Assembly: GCA_002633005.1 (NCBI GenBank)
Contig: NMRA01000402.1
Location: 369,284 to 400,243, forward strand
DNA length: 30,960 nucleotides
From: Phoronis australis
Lineage: Eukaryota > Phoronida > Phoronidae
Reading direction: 5' to 3'
In this document: piece by piece, positions 19,618 to 30,886 of the stretch
Layout of the letters: the number at the start of each line of letters is the position of its first letter
How positions within the stretch are numbered: position 1 is the first letter of the stretch
The notes under the pieces: generated by a model
Database searches by the model: none
What the model saw: only the letters and a program-made list of their open reading frames with translations
Told to the model about the DNA's origin: nothing
Position numbers and translations under genes: made by a program

Positions 19618-19944
19618 CAGAGGCGGATTTAGGGTAAGGGGGTAGCCCAGGGTGCCCGCCTTCCCCCTCCACCGTGGCTGCCGCCAAAAATATAACAGTA
19701 AGTCGAAATATTGATTTCATTAAATTACGCTAGCCCTGGCAATGAACATGCGGCTGAATCAAGACTTAGTAAATGCTCTCCTCTTATTTTTAGTCTCCCT
19801 TCCGTGTTGTGCCAAAAGCTGCACATTCTCAGGAATGGACCTCCCCTTACATTTTAGGCTGGGTGATCGCATGCTATCGTGTTTTGCTTGGTTGCCCGAG
19901 ACAACATGTTGCCCCCCCCTTATGATATCCTAAATCCGCCACTG
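19618..19944. mobile_element. hAT-like MITE, family B
   Basis: The left end CAGAGGCGGATTTAGGGT and the right end ATCCTAAATCCGCCACTG are inverted repeats, with G-rich and C-rich runs just inside them. The 8-bp flanks (ATCCCTGT, ATCTTTCA) match at only four positions, so a target duplication is not proven. The interior differs from family A. Short open frames across it are by-products. Confidence 0.75.
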
Positions 19945-21356
19945 ATCTTTCAAATTAGGTCCCAGGCAGCCCGACATTGCGGAAAATCGTCACAAGAGAG
20001 GCGGTAAAGCGGTTTCTCTGTCAACTAAGACTGACGTCAAAATCAATCTACAGTCAACATTTTCAAACTATTTTCATACGACAATAACGCAGACATGAGT
20101 AAAAAGTTACAATTTATCAGCAAAACTGCAAATTCATGGAACTTAAAATCTACAAGAACCTTACTCGAGAAATCTAGTGAGTAGCTCATTAGTTTTTTTT
20201 TCCGGTAAAGCAATTGTGAAGGGCCGTGTAGTTTTTTCGCTTACTACTGAACTATTAGCCACTTCAAAATGAATGGTGGGAAAAAGCAAAGTTGGTACAT
20301 ATTTGCTTTCAGTTTTTAGTGTTGGTTATTGTTAACGCAGATCTCAGAGTCGCGCACACGGCTTTGAGACTTAAGTCTCCCGAAACAAGATGACGCTCTT
20401 ATTAATTCCACCCGTGAGTTCGCACTGATGTTATAAACGAGAGTAGTTCTGCTTGCCTCGTCAGCTGTATAAGTATAATTATCTCTTTTATCACCCACAA
20501 GTGCGTGACTAGCAAAGCCTTTTCAATATTTAGTGCAGATACACCGCTGGTCGAAAGTAGCTTCCCGTTGAACGCGCTTCATGCACTCATGGATAGAGTA
20601 CAGGCAGGTTTTTGTGAAGGTTGAGCTAATTCTAACACCTTCGATACAGTTCTAGTCACTGGTCTATGTAATCTGAAGGAACGTCCCGATTTTGATTTCC
20701 ATAACGGCTATACTGAACGACCGTGTTTTGTGTTGGTTCTAGATGTTAAAGTCATATGATCCAATTTAAAACGTTTTAAAAACATACCGAATCTGCATAA
20801 AAAGCATTGAAACATACTCTATGGTACTTAATTAGAACTTTTCGTAAGTATGGGGTCGATCTACTGTCTGTTCATAATTTTTCTTTTATTTTTTATTTTC
20901 TTAAAATCTGCCTGATCAAAACAAACGAATGTTGCCCATGATGCTGTGCGGTTTGGCTTTTCGGCAACTCGAGAGAAATACATGTAGTCAGCTGTTTCCG
21001 GAGAAGAGAAGTTCGCCTTAACCTGGTAATTTATTCGTTTCTTGGATATTTTGATGACAATATTGCTACCTGTATGAGCTGAATAGTCTAACTATTACGC
21101 TTAGAATTAGATGAAACCATTATGCATTACCTGCGGGAAAATTACGTACCGAATTCGATAGTAATTGTTGTGTTCGAGAGGTACCCTAGCCAGTCAGCTA
21201 GCTGTAAGACTATCGTCCAAATACAGCTAGATACCACTTTGTGTTTTTCTTCCACAGACCCCGTTGAATTTCTACCTACTGGCATTTTTTCAGACTTTGG
21301 ACATGAATTTCCATAAGAAAAGCATCGTTTATCACCGGGACTCTATACTCTATTAG
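19945..21356. other. Noncoding stretch
   Basis: No gene, tandem repeat or inverted repeat stands out. Open frames (20498-20316 on the minus strand; 21122-21316 on the plus strand) are short and featureless. Confidence 0.3.
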
Positions 21357-21514
21357 CAGGGGCGGATCCAGGATTTTGAGTTTGGGGGGAGTAGGGTAGA
21401 GTATTAGCCAGGATTTAATTCGCCAAACATTTGCACTCCCGAACTGCCAAATGAGATCTGGGAGAATTTTAGGGAGGCCAAGGCCCCCTTGGCCCCCCTC
21501 TAAGTCCACTACTG
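21357..21514 (-). mobile_element. hAT-like MITE, family A, inverted copy
   Basis: On the minus strand this reads from CAGTAGTGGACTTAGAGG to CTGGATCCGCCCCTG. Inside, TTTGGCAGTTCGGGAGTGCA and CTGGCTAATACTCTACCCT match the copy at 18856-19000. The end near 21514 is more decayed than the other. No clear 8-bp target duplication is visible (TCTATTAG on one side, ACAAGTCA on the other). Confidence 0.82.
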
Positions 21515-22549
21515 ACAAGTCATCTAGCTAGTCCTCTTGAACACGAATCACTGGATCAGCTACATGTATGAAGCCTTGGATTGAATGCAAGCAAATTTGG
21601 AAGTGCTGGCAGACTGAAGCTTGTTGCGAGAAAAATGAGATCATACAAAACCGTGCGTGGGAGTGGACGCAACAAATGTGATGCCTGTTATTCAGTGGAG
21701 AAATCTGGTTCTCAAACTGCAGAACACTGGGAGTGGTCACATCATTACAGGACAATATACTATGTATGGGACCTCCTCAAAGGCAAAAGGGTATAGCCAA
21801 AGGCAGATTGGTAGGAGCATTAATAAAGGTCAAGCAGGTTAAATCTTGTATTATCTGTGGTATCGCCTCGATTGGGTAAATAAAGGGCTATGTACAGGGA
21901 AAGTTAATGAGAGTGCTTGCTTTTACCTTATGTACCCTTTCTTGGAATTTGAGTGTGTGACTAGGCCCTTGCAGTCTCACTTTATCAAGAACGCAATCGA
22001 CCAGTTTACATGGAAGAGGGCCTAAAGAGTGCTTCGAAAATCATCTATCCTTCTTGAATGTCAGCTGTTATCAGGCTTCTAGCATCAGTATTGGCAATTT
22101 AACGCAGGAACTAAATTTAATGTGTCTGGAAACAGCTAGAACACTGGAGTTTCAATTTTAGGTACACTCATACTTTTGCGAAAATGTGTACCCTATGGAA
22201 TGTATTGATCAATGTTATCTATGCACTGCGCAGATTGGAAATTTACATGATTAACATATTTTTAAAGTTTCATCGTAGTGTGCATCACCACTTCACCAAC
22301 AATAACAACAATACTCAAGCTACATTGAGAACATTATAGAGTACTGAGCCATTTGCAGAGGAATAGGCTTACATGTAGTTGGCAATTGATGTTCGGTCTC
22401 TTCACATGCTGGTACATGTTTGCTTGGAATTCAAGGCAAGAAACACTCTCGATTCTTAACGCAACAAAACCAGTTCTACATTACTTTTGTGTTATCAAGT
22501 CACTGTTATTGTCATGAGTAATCACACAAGTTTAATAGGTAAAAACTGG
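21515..22549. other. Noncoding stretch
   Basis: Overlapping open frames occur on both strands at 21528-21842, none with a recognisable domain. No repeat seen. The stretch ends at the first copy of the long direct repeat. Confidence 0.3.
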
Positions 22550-23217
22550 AAATCTGTAATAAAATACATTTGCTATATATCACTAAAATATGCCACATGA
22601 AATGCTATAAAATACACTGTCTTTTAAAAAATCATTAAAAATGTACCTCTGGCTTTTGAAGAACAACCAGTTTGAAGCTATGCTGACACCAACAAGAATG
22701 TTGGTGAAGACAACATTTCCCTTCATGTTGAGGTCATATTTAAGCTACAACTCAAAATTAATGTGGTTTGATTTTTTTCAGCCTCACATAAGTACAGGTG
22801 TACATGTATATCTGAGGATGAGGGCATTGTGTTCAACTTGCTGTGTCCATACTCACTGGGGTGGTAGGTATCACCAGCTGCGATTGTCATAATGGTGTAC
22901 CTGTGGCAGATGCTGGGGAGTGTCCACTATAGTAAAACGATCTACCTGTTTAAGAAAAAACCTGTCACCTGTATTTTGCCTGTGAGTATTTCTTATAAAG
23001 ACAGTTTTGGAAATCCAGATAAACACACTCACTATGCATACACGTGACTTTATGAAAGAAAACACTGTAGACATGACGCTTGGAATAACCTTATATCATT
23101 TTCCTTCCAAATCTCTGGCACAGGTCTTGAAATCAACATAAATGTTTCAGACAAATACCCAAAAATCAATATACAGTAGCAAATAAATTAATTATTTGAA
23201 AATATGTTCATAATTGT
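22550..23217 (+). repeat. Long direct repeat, copy 1
   Basis: It begins AAATCTGTAATAAAATACAT and ends TTCATAATTGT. It matches 23731-24393 with roughly a dozen substitutions and a few small indels (about 98% by eye). It contains no recognisable domain. Open frames on both strands (for example 23074-22871 minus) survive in both copies, as expected from the near identity alone. The copy ends one base before the only N in the window. Confidence 0.92.
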
Positions 23218-23218
23218 N
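23218..23218. other. Single ambiguous base (N)
   Basis: This is the only N seen in the window. It falls directly at the right end of the first long direct repeat, where the two copies diverge. It may mark a one-base gap or an uncertain assembly junction. Confidence 0.9.
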
Positions 23219-23730
23219 TCAGTCGGCAAGTTTTCGCCCTGTGATGAGCACAATTTTTTGAAAAATTATCGTAATTTAACAACGGAAGTTGATAGCAATG
23301 CACCACAATTTTGTAGAAAGGCTGTCATAGGCTACCAATACGTCACAGAGCGTAAATTTGATGAATCCTAGCTTCCGATTTTACCCGTTTGGGAAACCGG
23401 GTTTCAACTGCCGTAGGCTCACTACAATAAGAGTCCCCTGCCCGTGAAATGAATTTTTCTAAGGGTTTGTTTGAGCCAATACAGTATACAGCTTTCCACC
23501 AAGGCTAGGTGATGCAAGACATTATTCTTTGTTGCATTATAGTAACTGGTCTTGGCTAATTATCATTTTATGGCCTGGTCATCCATTCAGCCAAAAGTAG
23601 TTCCAGAGGTGGCTTATCAGCCAATTATTCACGCATGCTGACTCACACTAGAAGCCTGATAAGAGTGAAGGTGGATAAATGCGGTGTTCCTACAGTTTCT
23701 TGTTTTAGTGGATGTGTTCACGACATGTGA
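23219..23730. other. Spacer between the two long direct repeats
   Basis: Unique noncoding sequence of 512 bases. It does not resemble the sequence left of copy 1. No gene recognised. Confidence 0.4.
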
Positions 23731-24393
23731 AAATCTGTAATAAAATACATTTGCTATATATCACTAAAATATGCCACATGAAATGCTATAAAATACACTG
23801 TCTTTTAAAAAAATCATTAAAAATGTACCTCTGGCTTTTGAAGAACAACCAGTTTGAAGCTATGCTGACACCAACAAGAATGTTGGTGAAGACAACATTT
23901 ACCTTCATGTTGAGGTCATATTTAAGCTACAACTCAAAATTAATGTGGTTTGATTTTTTCAGCCTCACATAAGTACAGGTGTACATGTATATCTGAGGAT
24001 GAGGGCATTGTATTCAACTTGCTGTGTCCATACTCACTGGGGTGGTAGGTATCACCAGCTGTGATTGTCATAATGGTGTACCTGTGGCAGATGCTGGGGA
24101 GTGTCCACTATAGTAAAACGATCTACCTGTTTAAGAAAAAACCTGTCACATGTATTTTGCCTGTGAGTATTTCTTATAAAGACAGTTTTGGAAATCCAGA
24201 TAAGCACACTCACTATGCATACACGCGACTTTATAAAAGAAAACACTGTTGACATGACGCTTGGAATAACCTTATATCATTTTTCTTCCAAATCTCTGGC
24301 ACAGGTCTTGAAATCAACATAAATGTTTCAGACAAATACCCAAAAGTCAATATAGCAAATACATTAATTATTTGAAAATATGTTCATAATTGT
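23731..24393 (+). repeat. Long direct repeat, copy 2
   Basis: Same block as 22550-23217. Differences include a T-run one base shorter, CGATTG to TGATTG near 24060, ATACACGTGAC to ATACACGCGAC near 24220, and a five-base deletion (ACAGT) near 24353. The flanks on both sides are unrelated to those of copy 1, and no short target duplication or terminal motif is evident. Confidence 0.92.
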
Positions 24394-24755
24394 TACTTAT
24401 TGAGAAAGTGTGAACAAATTATTTCCAGGCTATTAGGTATTCATGATAACTAGACTAAACCTTTAATTGTCAATTGTCAATGAAGTGGAAACATTATTAC
24501 GTCCCTGACAGTACGCCTGTGACATGGATATTCATTAAAGACTATCTATGGATTATTGGCAGGTTCAAATTAAGGTCCGGTTTTAGTTAAACTAAACAAA
24601 ACACAATAAAACACATTCCTTATTTGAGTTTTGTTTATTCTTTATCTGAAATTTAGGTATAAATACCAAAATAGCTGTAACAATGGATTGCCAACAGTTC
24701 ATACTATAAGGTATGTACAATTATACCTTTTTCATAAAGGCTTGGAAAAATGTCG
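24394..24755. other. Noncoding stretch
   Basis: AT-rich, no gene recognised. It leads into the foldback. Confidence 0.3.
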
Positions 24756-24931
24756 CGAACAGTTTGTCCCGTCAGGACGCCATTGTTTTGGTCACATCAC
24801 ACCTAATGAATATCAGCCCAATAAGATTTCTGCTCTCGTCCTCGTCATGGGCAGAAATCTTTTCGGACTTACATTCATTAGGTCGTGTGAAGTGACCAAA
24901 ATGATGGCGTGCTGTCGGGACAAACTGTTCG
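24756..24931. repeat. 176-bp foldback with arms of about 80 bp and a 17-base loop
   Basis: The left arm starts CGAACAGTTTGTCCCGTCAG and ends AAGATTTCTGC (24833). The right arm (24851-24931) is its complement, reading inverted CGAACAGTTTGTCCCGACAG, then CGCCATCATTTTGGTCAC, then CCTAATGAAT. Mismatches are few. Weaker pairing continues outside both arms. A plus-strand open frame (24631-24990) crosses the whole structure but cannot be a normal protein. It could be a MITE, a recent inverted duplication or a hairpin-RNA source. Confidence 0.85.
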
Positions 24932-27202
24932 CATTCTATCAGGCATTCAGCTTTTTAAGTACACTAGTTAATGAAGGTTTTTTTCTCTAATACACAGCTA
25001 TGAAGAACATTTTACTTTTATTTTTGATTCAGGACTTTTGGTTTCTTCGTCATAAATGAGGAACTTGCAAGAGTCTACTGTAATGATGTGCCGACAAATT
25101 TACCAGCTAAAACAAAAAAACGCCTACCCCAACATATTTTCGCAATAAAGGGTTATGTCAAAACTTGTACTGCTTAATCTTGTTTGCTTGCATTCAAAAA
25201 AACTATGTTAATTACTCATGCACCGTATTTTATGTGTCTAATTCATATATACGTTTTGTCTAATGCTTCGTACTCAGATAAATGCGATTTCTTTGTGGTA
25301 CTAATAAACAAAATTTATGTCCAATACACTATCTTAGTTTCATACTGAAAATCGGATTCGGACTTAAATGTAATGAAACAGAATTAGTGAAGTTGCTACC
25401 AACCAACATTCCATCAACAATAAAATAACTTTTTATTTACACCATTTTCCACATGAGACCTCCTATCATTAAGTTTCTTTACCCAGGTGAGGATGGGTTT
25501 CTTGGCTTGTAACAACTTTACCAACAGAAAATGACTCTTTCACGCCAACTTGATAAACTGAGGGTCAAGCTATAACGAACTGTCAGTGCTTTCTAATTCC
25601 AGGAATCACTTGTACTTTGAGTAAGGAATGGGCCGAGACATTATAATAGTCAAAATCAAGAGTTGGTTTACTTGAAGGAAGGCAGGTTTATAGCAGCTTT
25701 AACAGCAATGACGTAATCACATTAAAAAACAGAATGCATTTTCAGTACCAAAGCTTAACCTGTACAATATCAAATGCATTTCACTGCAGTAATTCTCATC
25801 ACAACAGAAATGTAAATGCAAACAAGAGTTGCTTCATGACATGTTATTAATCGAAAAATGCTTGTCATGGACACATTTATTTCCATTGCGTAGTCAATTC
25901 ACACAACCACGGGGATCTAACAATAGCAGATGGCGATGGTTGATGGACTCAACATGAACCAAGTTATATGAAAACATCAGTTACAAAGCAGGTACGGTAT
26001 CACAGTTTTGGAGTCAAATGTAGGCAAACAGTGATCAAGTATTGTTGGTTTAAGAAAAATATGTCAGACTTATATGCTGAACGGTAAATGAGTAAGATGA
26101 AAAATATAGCTGTGTCTTTTTGTATAGACAATAGTTTATATCCAATCAAGCTACTGTGCAAAGGTAACTTTAAAATTAGTGTAAAATATTCAGTGAAGCA
26201 GTGATTGTGTCTTTTGACAGATCAAATAACATTTGTACATGTAGCATTGCAAAACCATTGATCGTCAAGGTAATGAACTGGGTGACCCCTGGAAATCATG
26301 TGTGTGTCAAGTTTGTGCACGCCTTGTTTTTCTGTCAAGCATCTGCTAATTATGGACACCGGTGGCAGTGGAGTATGGACCTTTCTAAATCCTTCTCAGC
26401 ATAATTCTTGGATTTCTCACTGAAGTACCTGTGTACCCTGTAAGTATAAAATATTGTGAAAAGTTAGAATATACTTGAGCACTGAAACACTAAAACCAAA
26501 GACACAGTGCAAAGAAAACCACCATTGGGTAGAAGTAATGATAACTGTATCTACGTCACCGACTGAATGCTAGTACCAACAAGTGTGAGAGGTTGCAAGT
26601 TAGAAAGATGGTGCAAGAACTTATGCACCTATTGCCTTTGACTCTTGGCATAAATATTCATAGTATCATAACTTTTGATGGCCAGTGAAAAACACTTCAT
26701 GGTTTGCATGGACCCTAGAGTTCTAAGACTGGAAATTGACCTTATGTCCCAAGTGTTACTCAGCAGCCATTGCATGAATATAGCATTACAACACAACGGT
26801 TTTGTCAAGCGCAAACAATGGTCATCCTACTATTGTCATTTAATAAGCAATAAGAAACCTGCATTGACAGACAATAGAGTTGCATTTTCGCGGAACAATC
26901 AAGACTGGCTATAAGCCCTGTAATCCACGCAACTTAACTTTTGATTCCACCTACCTCACTCAGATGAGAAATAATTATTGGTCTTGCAAAGAACTGTCAG
27001 TTCATTATGGTTGTGGTCATGTCACGTGAATGTAATAGCATGCTGTGACACGTCAACCTAAAGAAACTCTCAAGTACTAAAAAAATCGCTAGAGATTTTC
27101 AAGCCCAAAATTCACACCTGTTTTTATTAAGGAACAATACGAGATCAATGTCATACTAATAATACATGGTCTTAATGAACAGTTGGCATGCTTATATCTA
27201 TT
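24932..27202. other. Noncoding stretch
   Basis: No gene, tandem array or element boundary recognised in about 2.3 kb. Open frames at 26201-26404 and 26629-26914 lack domain features, and the latter exist on both strands at once. Confidence 0.3.
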
Positions 27203-27507
27203 TTAAAGGCGAAGGCATGTCATTTTTAGCAAAAATAAGGTTCGTTGATTATCCCAGACACATTTTTCATTTAATTACAGCTTTTCGTAATTTCATTAAT
27301 TTCTCGTCCTTTACTCCGGAAGTGACGTTTTGGGAGGCAAGAGTTACTCGCCAATTTGTTAAGTTATAGTCTGACTGTGAGAGCTGTCGAGTCAGTCATT
27401 GTTCTACCTTGTTTGTGATAAGTTCGGTCGTCGTTTGCTTTTATTTACAAGTGAGTCAACATGCCACGTTGTTGCTGCGTGCCGGGATGTACTCATTATC
27501 GTCTCAC
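27203..27507 (+). repeat. Left terminal inverted repeat of the Kolobok-like element
   Basis: It pairs with 28214-28528 at high but imperfect identity (by eye above 85%). The arm includes the leader and the first codons of the THAP reading frame (ATG at 27461). Confidence 0.88.
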
Positions 27508-28269
27508 ACGTGCTTTGAGTACCTTGCGTCCCTTTCCGAAGGATGACACACTTTGCCGTACTTGGCTAGCTCGTTCATGTGAAGAACGCAGCGCTACCCG
27601 TCCACGCAACGTACAAAGCAGTGGAGGGTTAGCGAGTGTGCGGCAAGCAATTTCTGCCGTCAGATTATGACAGATATTTACACTGAATTGATGAAGGTCC
27701 CTGCGAAACAACGCCTGAAGAAGAGTACCATGCCGTCTCTGTTGTTTCCCGACAGTGCCCCGTCGCCAACCTCAAGAACTACCTTTTTGAAGCGAGAAGC
27801 CTCGCGAGCTGTGGCCACTATATACAGTGACTGGAGGCACTTCATCTACCGTTACCCGTGCCTCCGAACGTACCCCATTGCGTGCAATTCCGGGAACTAG
27901 CAGTGATTCGCCCTATGCTGTTGTCTCTAGCCCAGAGCCTGTAAGCATCCCTGCAGCGATGTTGAGTAGTGGGAGTGAATACAGGCCCAGTTAGACACCC
28001 AGTGAAGAGGACAGTTCGTCATCCAATGAAAAGATCGGTGAGCCTAAGTTTGACAAGTTTATTGTGGACTTGTACTGGAGCTATTTGGAATGTGCCAGGT
28101 GTGTGGCGCGGGAGTCACACGGCGGGATGTAAGCAATTTGGGTGCTCAGATCACCTTCCAATGGGAGTGTGTAGCGGGACACTTGGGCAAGTGGGACAGT
28201 TCTTCCTCTGTACGTGAGACGTTAATGAGTACACCCCAGTACGCAGCAACAGCGTGGCATGTTAACTGA
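27461..28269 (+). pseudogene. THAP-domain / Cys-rich transposase N-terminus, frameshifted
   Basis: The frame starts MPRCCCVPGCTH and continues with LRPFPKDDTLCRTWLARS, the first half of a C2CH THAP zinc finger. The second half is in other frames: VCGKQFLPSDY, where the zinc-binding His of the usual VCxxHF is Gln, then RLKKSTMPSLLFP, which resembles the conserved AVPTIF-like tail of THAP domains. A Ser/Glu-rich linker with an in-frame stop follows (EYRPS stop TPSEEDSSSS), then KFDKFIVDLYWSYLE. A CQVCGAGVTRRDVSNLGAQI segment and a WECVAGHLGKWDSSSS segment come next, like the Cys-rich block downstream of THAP in such transposases. The last codons run into the right inverted repeat and stop at 28267-28269. 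At least two frameshifts and one stop make it nonfunctional. Its parent protein is inferred. Confidence 0.72.
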
Positions 28270-28528
28270 CTCGTAAGCAAAAGCAAATAACGACCGAACT
28301 TATCACAACCGAGTTAGAACAATGACTGACTCGACTGCTCTCACAGTCAGACTATATGAAAAGAAATTGTCGCGAAATTCTTGCCTCCCAAAACGTCACT
28401 TCTGGAGTAGACGACGAGTAATTAACTAAATTACGAAAAGCAGTAAATAAGTGAAAAATATGTCTGTGATAATCAACGAACCATATTTTTGCTAAAAATG
28501 ACATGAAAAAGGTTGCCTTCGCCTTTAA
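28214..28528 (-). repeat. Right terminal inverted repeat of the Kolobok-like element
   Basis: Read on the minus strand it repeats the left arm, including an ATG followed by codons for PRCCCVLGCTH. It has an extra run of about 16 bases near the outer end (AACCTTTTTCATGTC). The arms diverge right after GTCTCAC. Confidence 0.88.
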
Positions 28529-30886
28529 GATCAAGTAGAGCACAGACTCTGTAGAAGAGCAGACATAGACCTTTAACCCAGATTATGAGGATGCAGGTGA
28601 CAAAGGAGATAAGGACAAGGTTGAACAACAGCTCTTAATCCCTGCAAGATGACAATAGTGGCATTTGTAAGACGACATTCAGTTTTAAATTCATTCTGAG
28701 GCATCTACATCGAAAAGTCAGACGTTTATGTATGAATCTAAAACAGTGACATTGAATCGACAGACTGAATCGTACAAAGGCAAATTTTCAAAATAAGGGT
28801 TTTGGAAATCACAAAAATGATACACAGAATTTCGACAAGCAGCTGGAGTTACCTTGCAGTTAAACTACAGTTGTAAGTCAGTTGAAAATTTTTACGTGGA
28901 AATTAGTTATTAGGTACATTACAACTGTTCTTTGCTCAACTGGACATCCTAAAAAGCACTGATACGTTAGAATAAAAAAAACGCACTGAAGTAGAGTTTA
29001 CACAAACCTAATACATGTATAAATAACTTAAACGAAACACTGTGTCATGCATTTCAAAGTGCATTTTCGTGTTTTAATATGGGACACCAGTGACACCTGT
29101 TGCTGCGAAGTGCACTCATCCTTCAAAAATATCGCTGACAAATATTTGTCTGGTAAGTTGCTTGACTGTATTTATAAATTTAGATCTAAAAGTCTAGGTC
29201 CAAGCAGCTTTTTAGTAAAATAAAGCTAGCTACAGGAGGTTATTTTGAAACCGCAGATGTAAAGGCTTTGATCTACTAATTTTTGTGAAAAAATTATTGT
29301 GTGGGGGTTGCTGGTCACGGTGGTAGGGGAACCCCATTTTTGGACACCTTATTTACATTGTACGAAATCCTGAATGAATCCCTGAATAGAAATTGAACAT
29401 TCTTTAAACAAGGCAAGTATAAATACAGTAAACGAAACAGTGATATCTTTGGTTATGATTGTGAGTTGTGAGTTCAATAAAAATAAAATGACATTCCATG
29501 AGATGTTAAGGAAATGAATGAAACAATACCTCAAGTTTTCTCCAGGTGATCTGCTTCTATGACAAGTCTGGGACTCTTCCAAAAAGTTGTACTTTGGGGT
29601 TTGTCTAAGCCACTCATTCTGTAAGTACAGATGACGAAGGAGGTTTTAAATACAGTTTGACTCGTTTTACCAGGAGCAATCGCAAGAGCTATGAATGTAC
29701 TTTCAGTCAATTTGTCACACCTTTATGCTTAAAACAAATTTGATTTAATTACCAGAAGGCAAAATTTGTAGCTGAGACGGTATCATTCTAAACGTGTTGT
29801 TAGCATGAGATCGAAATTACGAAAAGTCAAGTTACTTATTGGATTAAGGAATTTAATGAGAATTTGTCTGTTTTTACTATTTGGTGTGTTCATGACCACA
29901 GGGTCGTGAGGCGAGACTCGCTGCATTCCTTCTCAGCTGTAGTACATGTATGCATGTAGACGCACAAGTCCCTCACGTTCAAAACTACGTTTTTTGTTTT
30001 CCCCGGCACCGTTCTATCACAAGTTCACTTAGTTGACCCTATTATGGCGACTGGGTGAATGAAATGGCGGATAGTACATACATGTACAAACCTGCTGTGT
30101 ACCTTACGTGCGCTGAATACGGATGCCTTCTTGATCGCCAAAATTTTCTATTGTGCACACAAGAGAAACATAATTGTATATATAGCATCACTTTGGGTTC
30201 TGCTCCATGCTCAATATTTTGTTGTGAAATAAAAGTATTGCTGGCAATTTTTTAATATATAGTGAAATTTTGCAGCTAAGCACAACAATTTAATCGCAAA
30301 ACGTCCAGAAATTGCCGCAATATATTTGGGATCAGGAAAGCAATAAACATTACCAATGCATGGCTCGTTTTGCTCACCTATTGCACTACACCAGATGAAG
30401 TTCTCTACGGTAATATATGAGACAAATTGAAATTCGTTTTCAAAACAATCAAGTACGTCGAGCCCAAAAAGCAAAGCTGCAACTACTGTAAACACTGTAT
30501 TTTTGTCAATTTTACAATAAATTTCAGAATACTTTCCACCTAAAATAATAAAAACCTCTCGCAAGGAGCTTTTTTAAGAAGCGTCTGAACGTGCATCAGC
30601 CATGACGTCTGTGTGTCCAGCACAGATACATGTATTACTCGACGAAGTCGAGAAAAAAAACATAAGAAATGTTAGCAAACCTTAATTTAAAAGTAGATTT
30701 AGCTCAAAATATGACGAAAATACCGAAAATTGCAGATATGCACGCAAAGCTTGAAGCTTCTGTAAAATACAAATTGAACTGCAGTGTCATGGAGGCTGCA
30801 AAAATTAAGTCATAAAAATATTGCGTTCACGTGTACGTGTCACGTGATCTGCGATCATCATTGATAAAAGATGAAAAACGGAACTT
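28529..30886. other. Noncoding stretch
   Basis: No recognisable gene. The longest open frame (30564-30211, minus strand) gives 117 codons with no known domain and a high Phe/Tyr/Cys content, probably chance in AT-rich DNA. No tandem array found. Perfect small hairpins occur at 29911-29921 and 30638-30652. Confidence 0.3.
30638..30652. repeat. CTCGAC-GAA-GTCGAG mini-hairpin followed by A-run
   Basis: A perfect 6-bp stem with a 3-base loop, directly followed by eight A residues. Stem plus A-run is a form seen at the ends of some small repeats. No second copy is in this window. Confidence 0.5.

Larger units (their letters stand above)
27203..28528 (+). mobile_element. Kolobok-like DNA transposon, decayed, THAP-encoding
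   Basis: Both ends read TTAAAGGCGAAGGCA: TTAA at 27203-27206 on the left and TTAA at 28525-28528 on the right, inverted. TTAA targets and TTAAAGG ends are hallmarks of Kolobok/T2-type transposons, which are also known to encode THAP domains. The terminal inverted repeats are about 305-315 bp. Between them lies a broken gene for a THAP domain and a Cys-rich region, but the rest of a transposase is absent, so the copy is internally deleted and dead. piggyBac also uses TTAA but carries no THAP domain. P elements carry THAP but make 8-bp duplications. Confidence 0.82.

Noticed and set aside
22871-24255. Conserved 67-codon minus-strand frames in both long repeat copies (23074-22871 and 24255-24052) as a duplicated gene
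   Set aside because: The DNA is about 98% identical throughout, so shared open frames carry no independent evidence of coding.
24631-24990. 119-codon plus-strand open frame as a gene
   Set aside because: It runs straight through both arms of a near-perfect foldback, so its openness is a by-product of the repeat.
27203-28528. P element or piggyBac instead of Kolobok
   Set aside because: TTAA ends rule against P elements (8-bp duplications), and a THAP domain rules against piggyBac.
30211-30564. 117-codon minus-strand open frame as a gene
   Set aside because: Phe/Tyr/Cys-rich with no recognisable motif. Not supported by flanking signals, although a novel exon cannot be fully excluded.
29895-30660. 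A large inverted-repeat element between the two TACATGTA-containing hairpin sites
   Set aside because: Only a few short words match between the two ends, not enough for terminal repeats.
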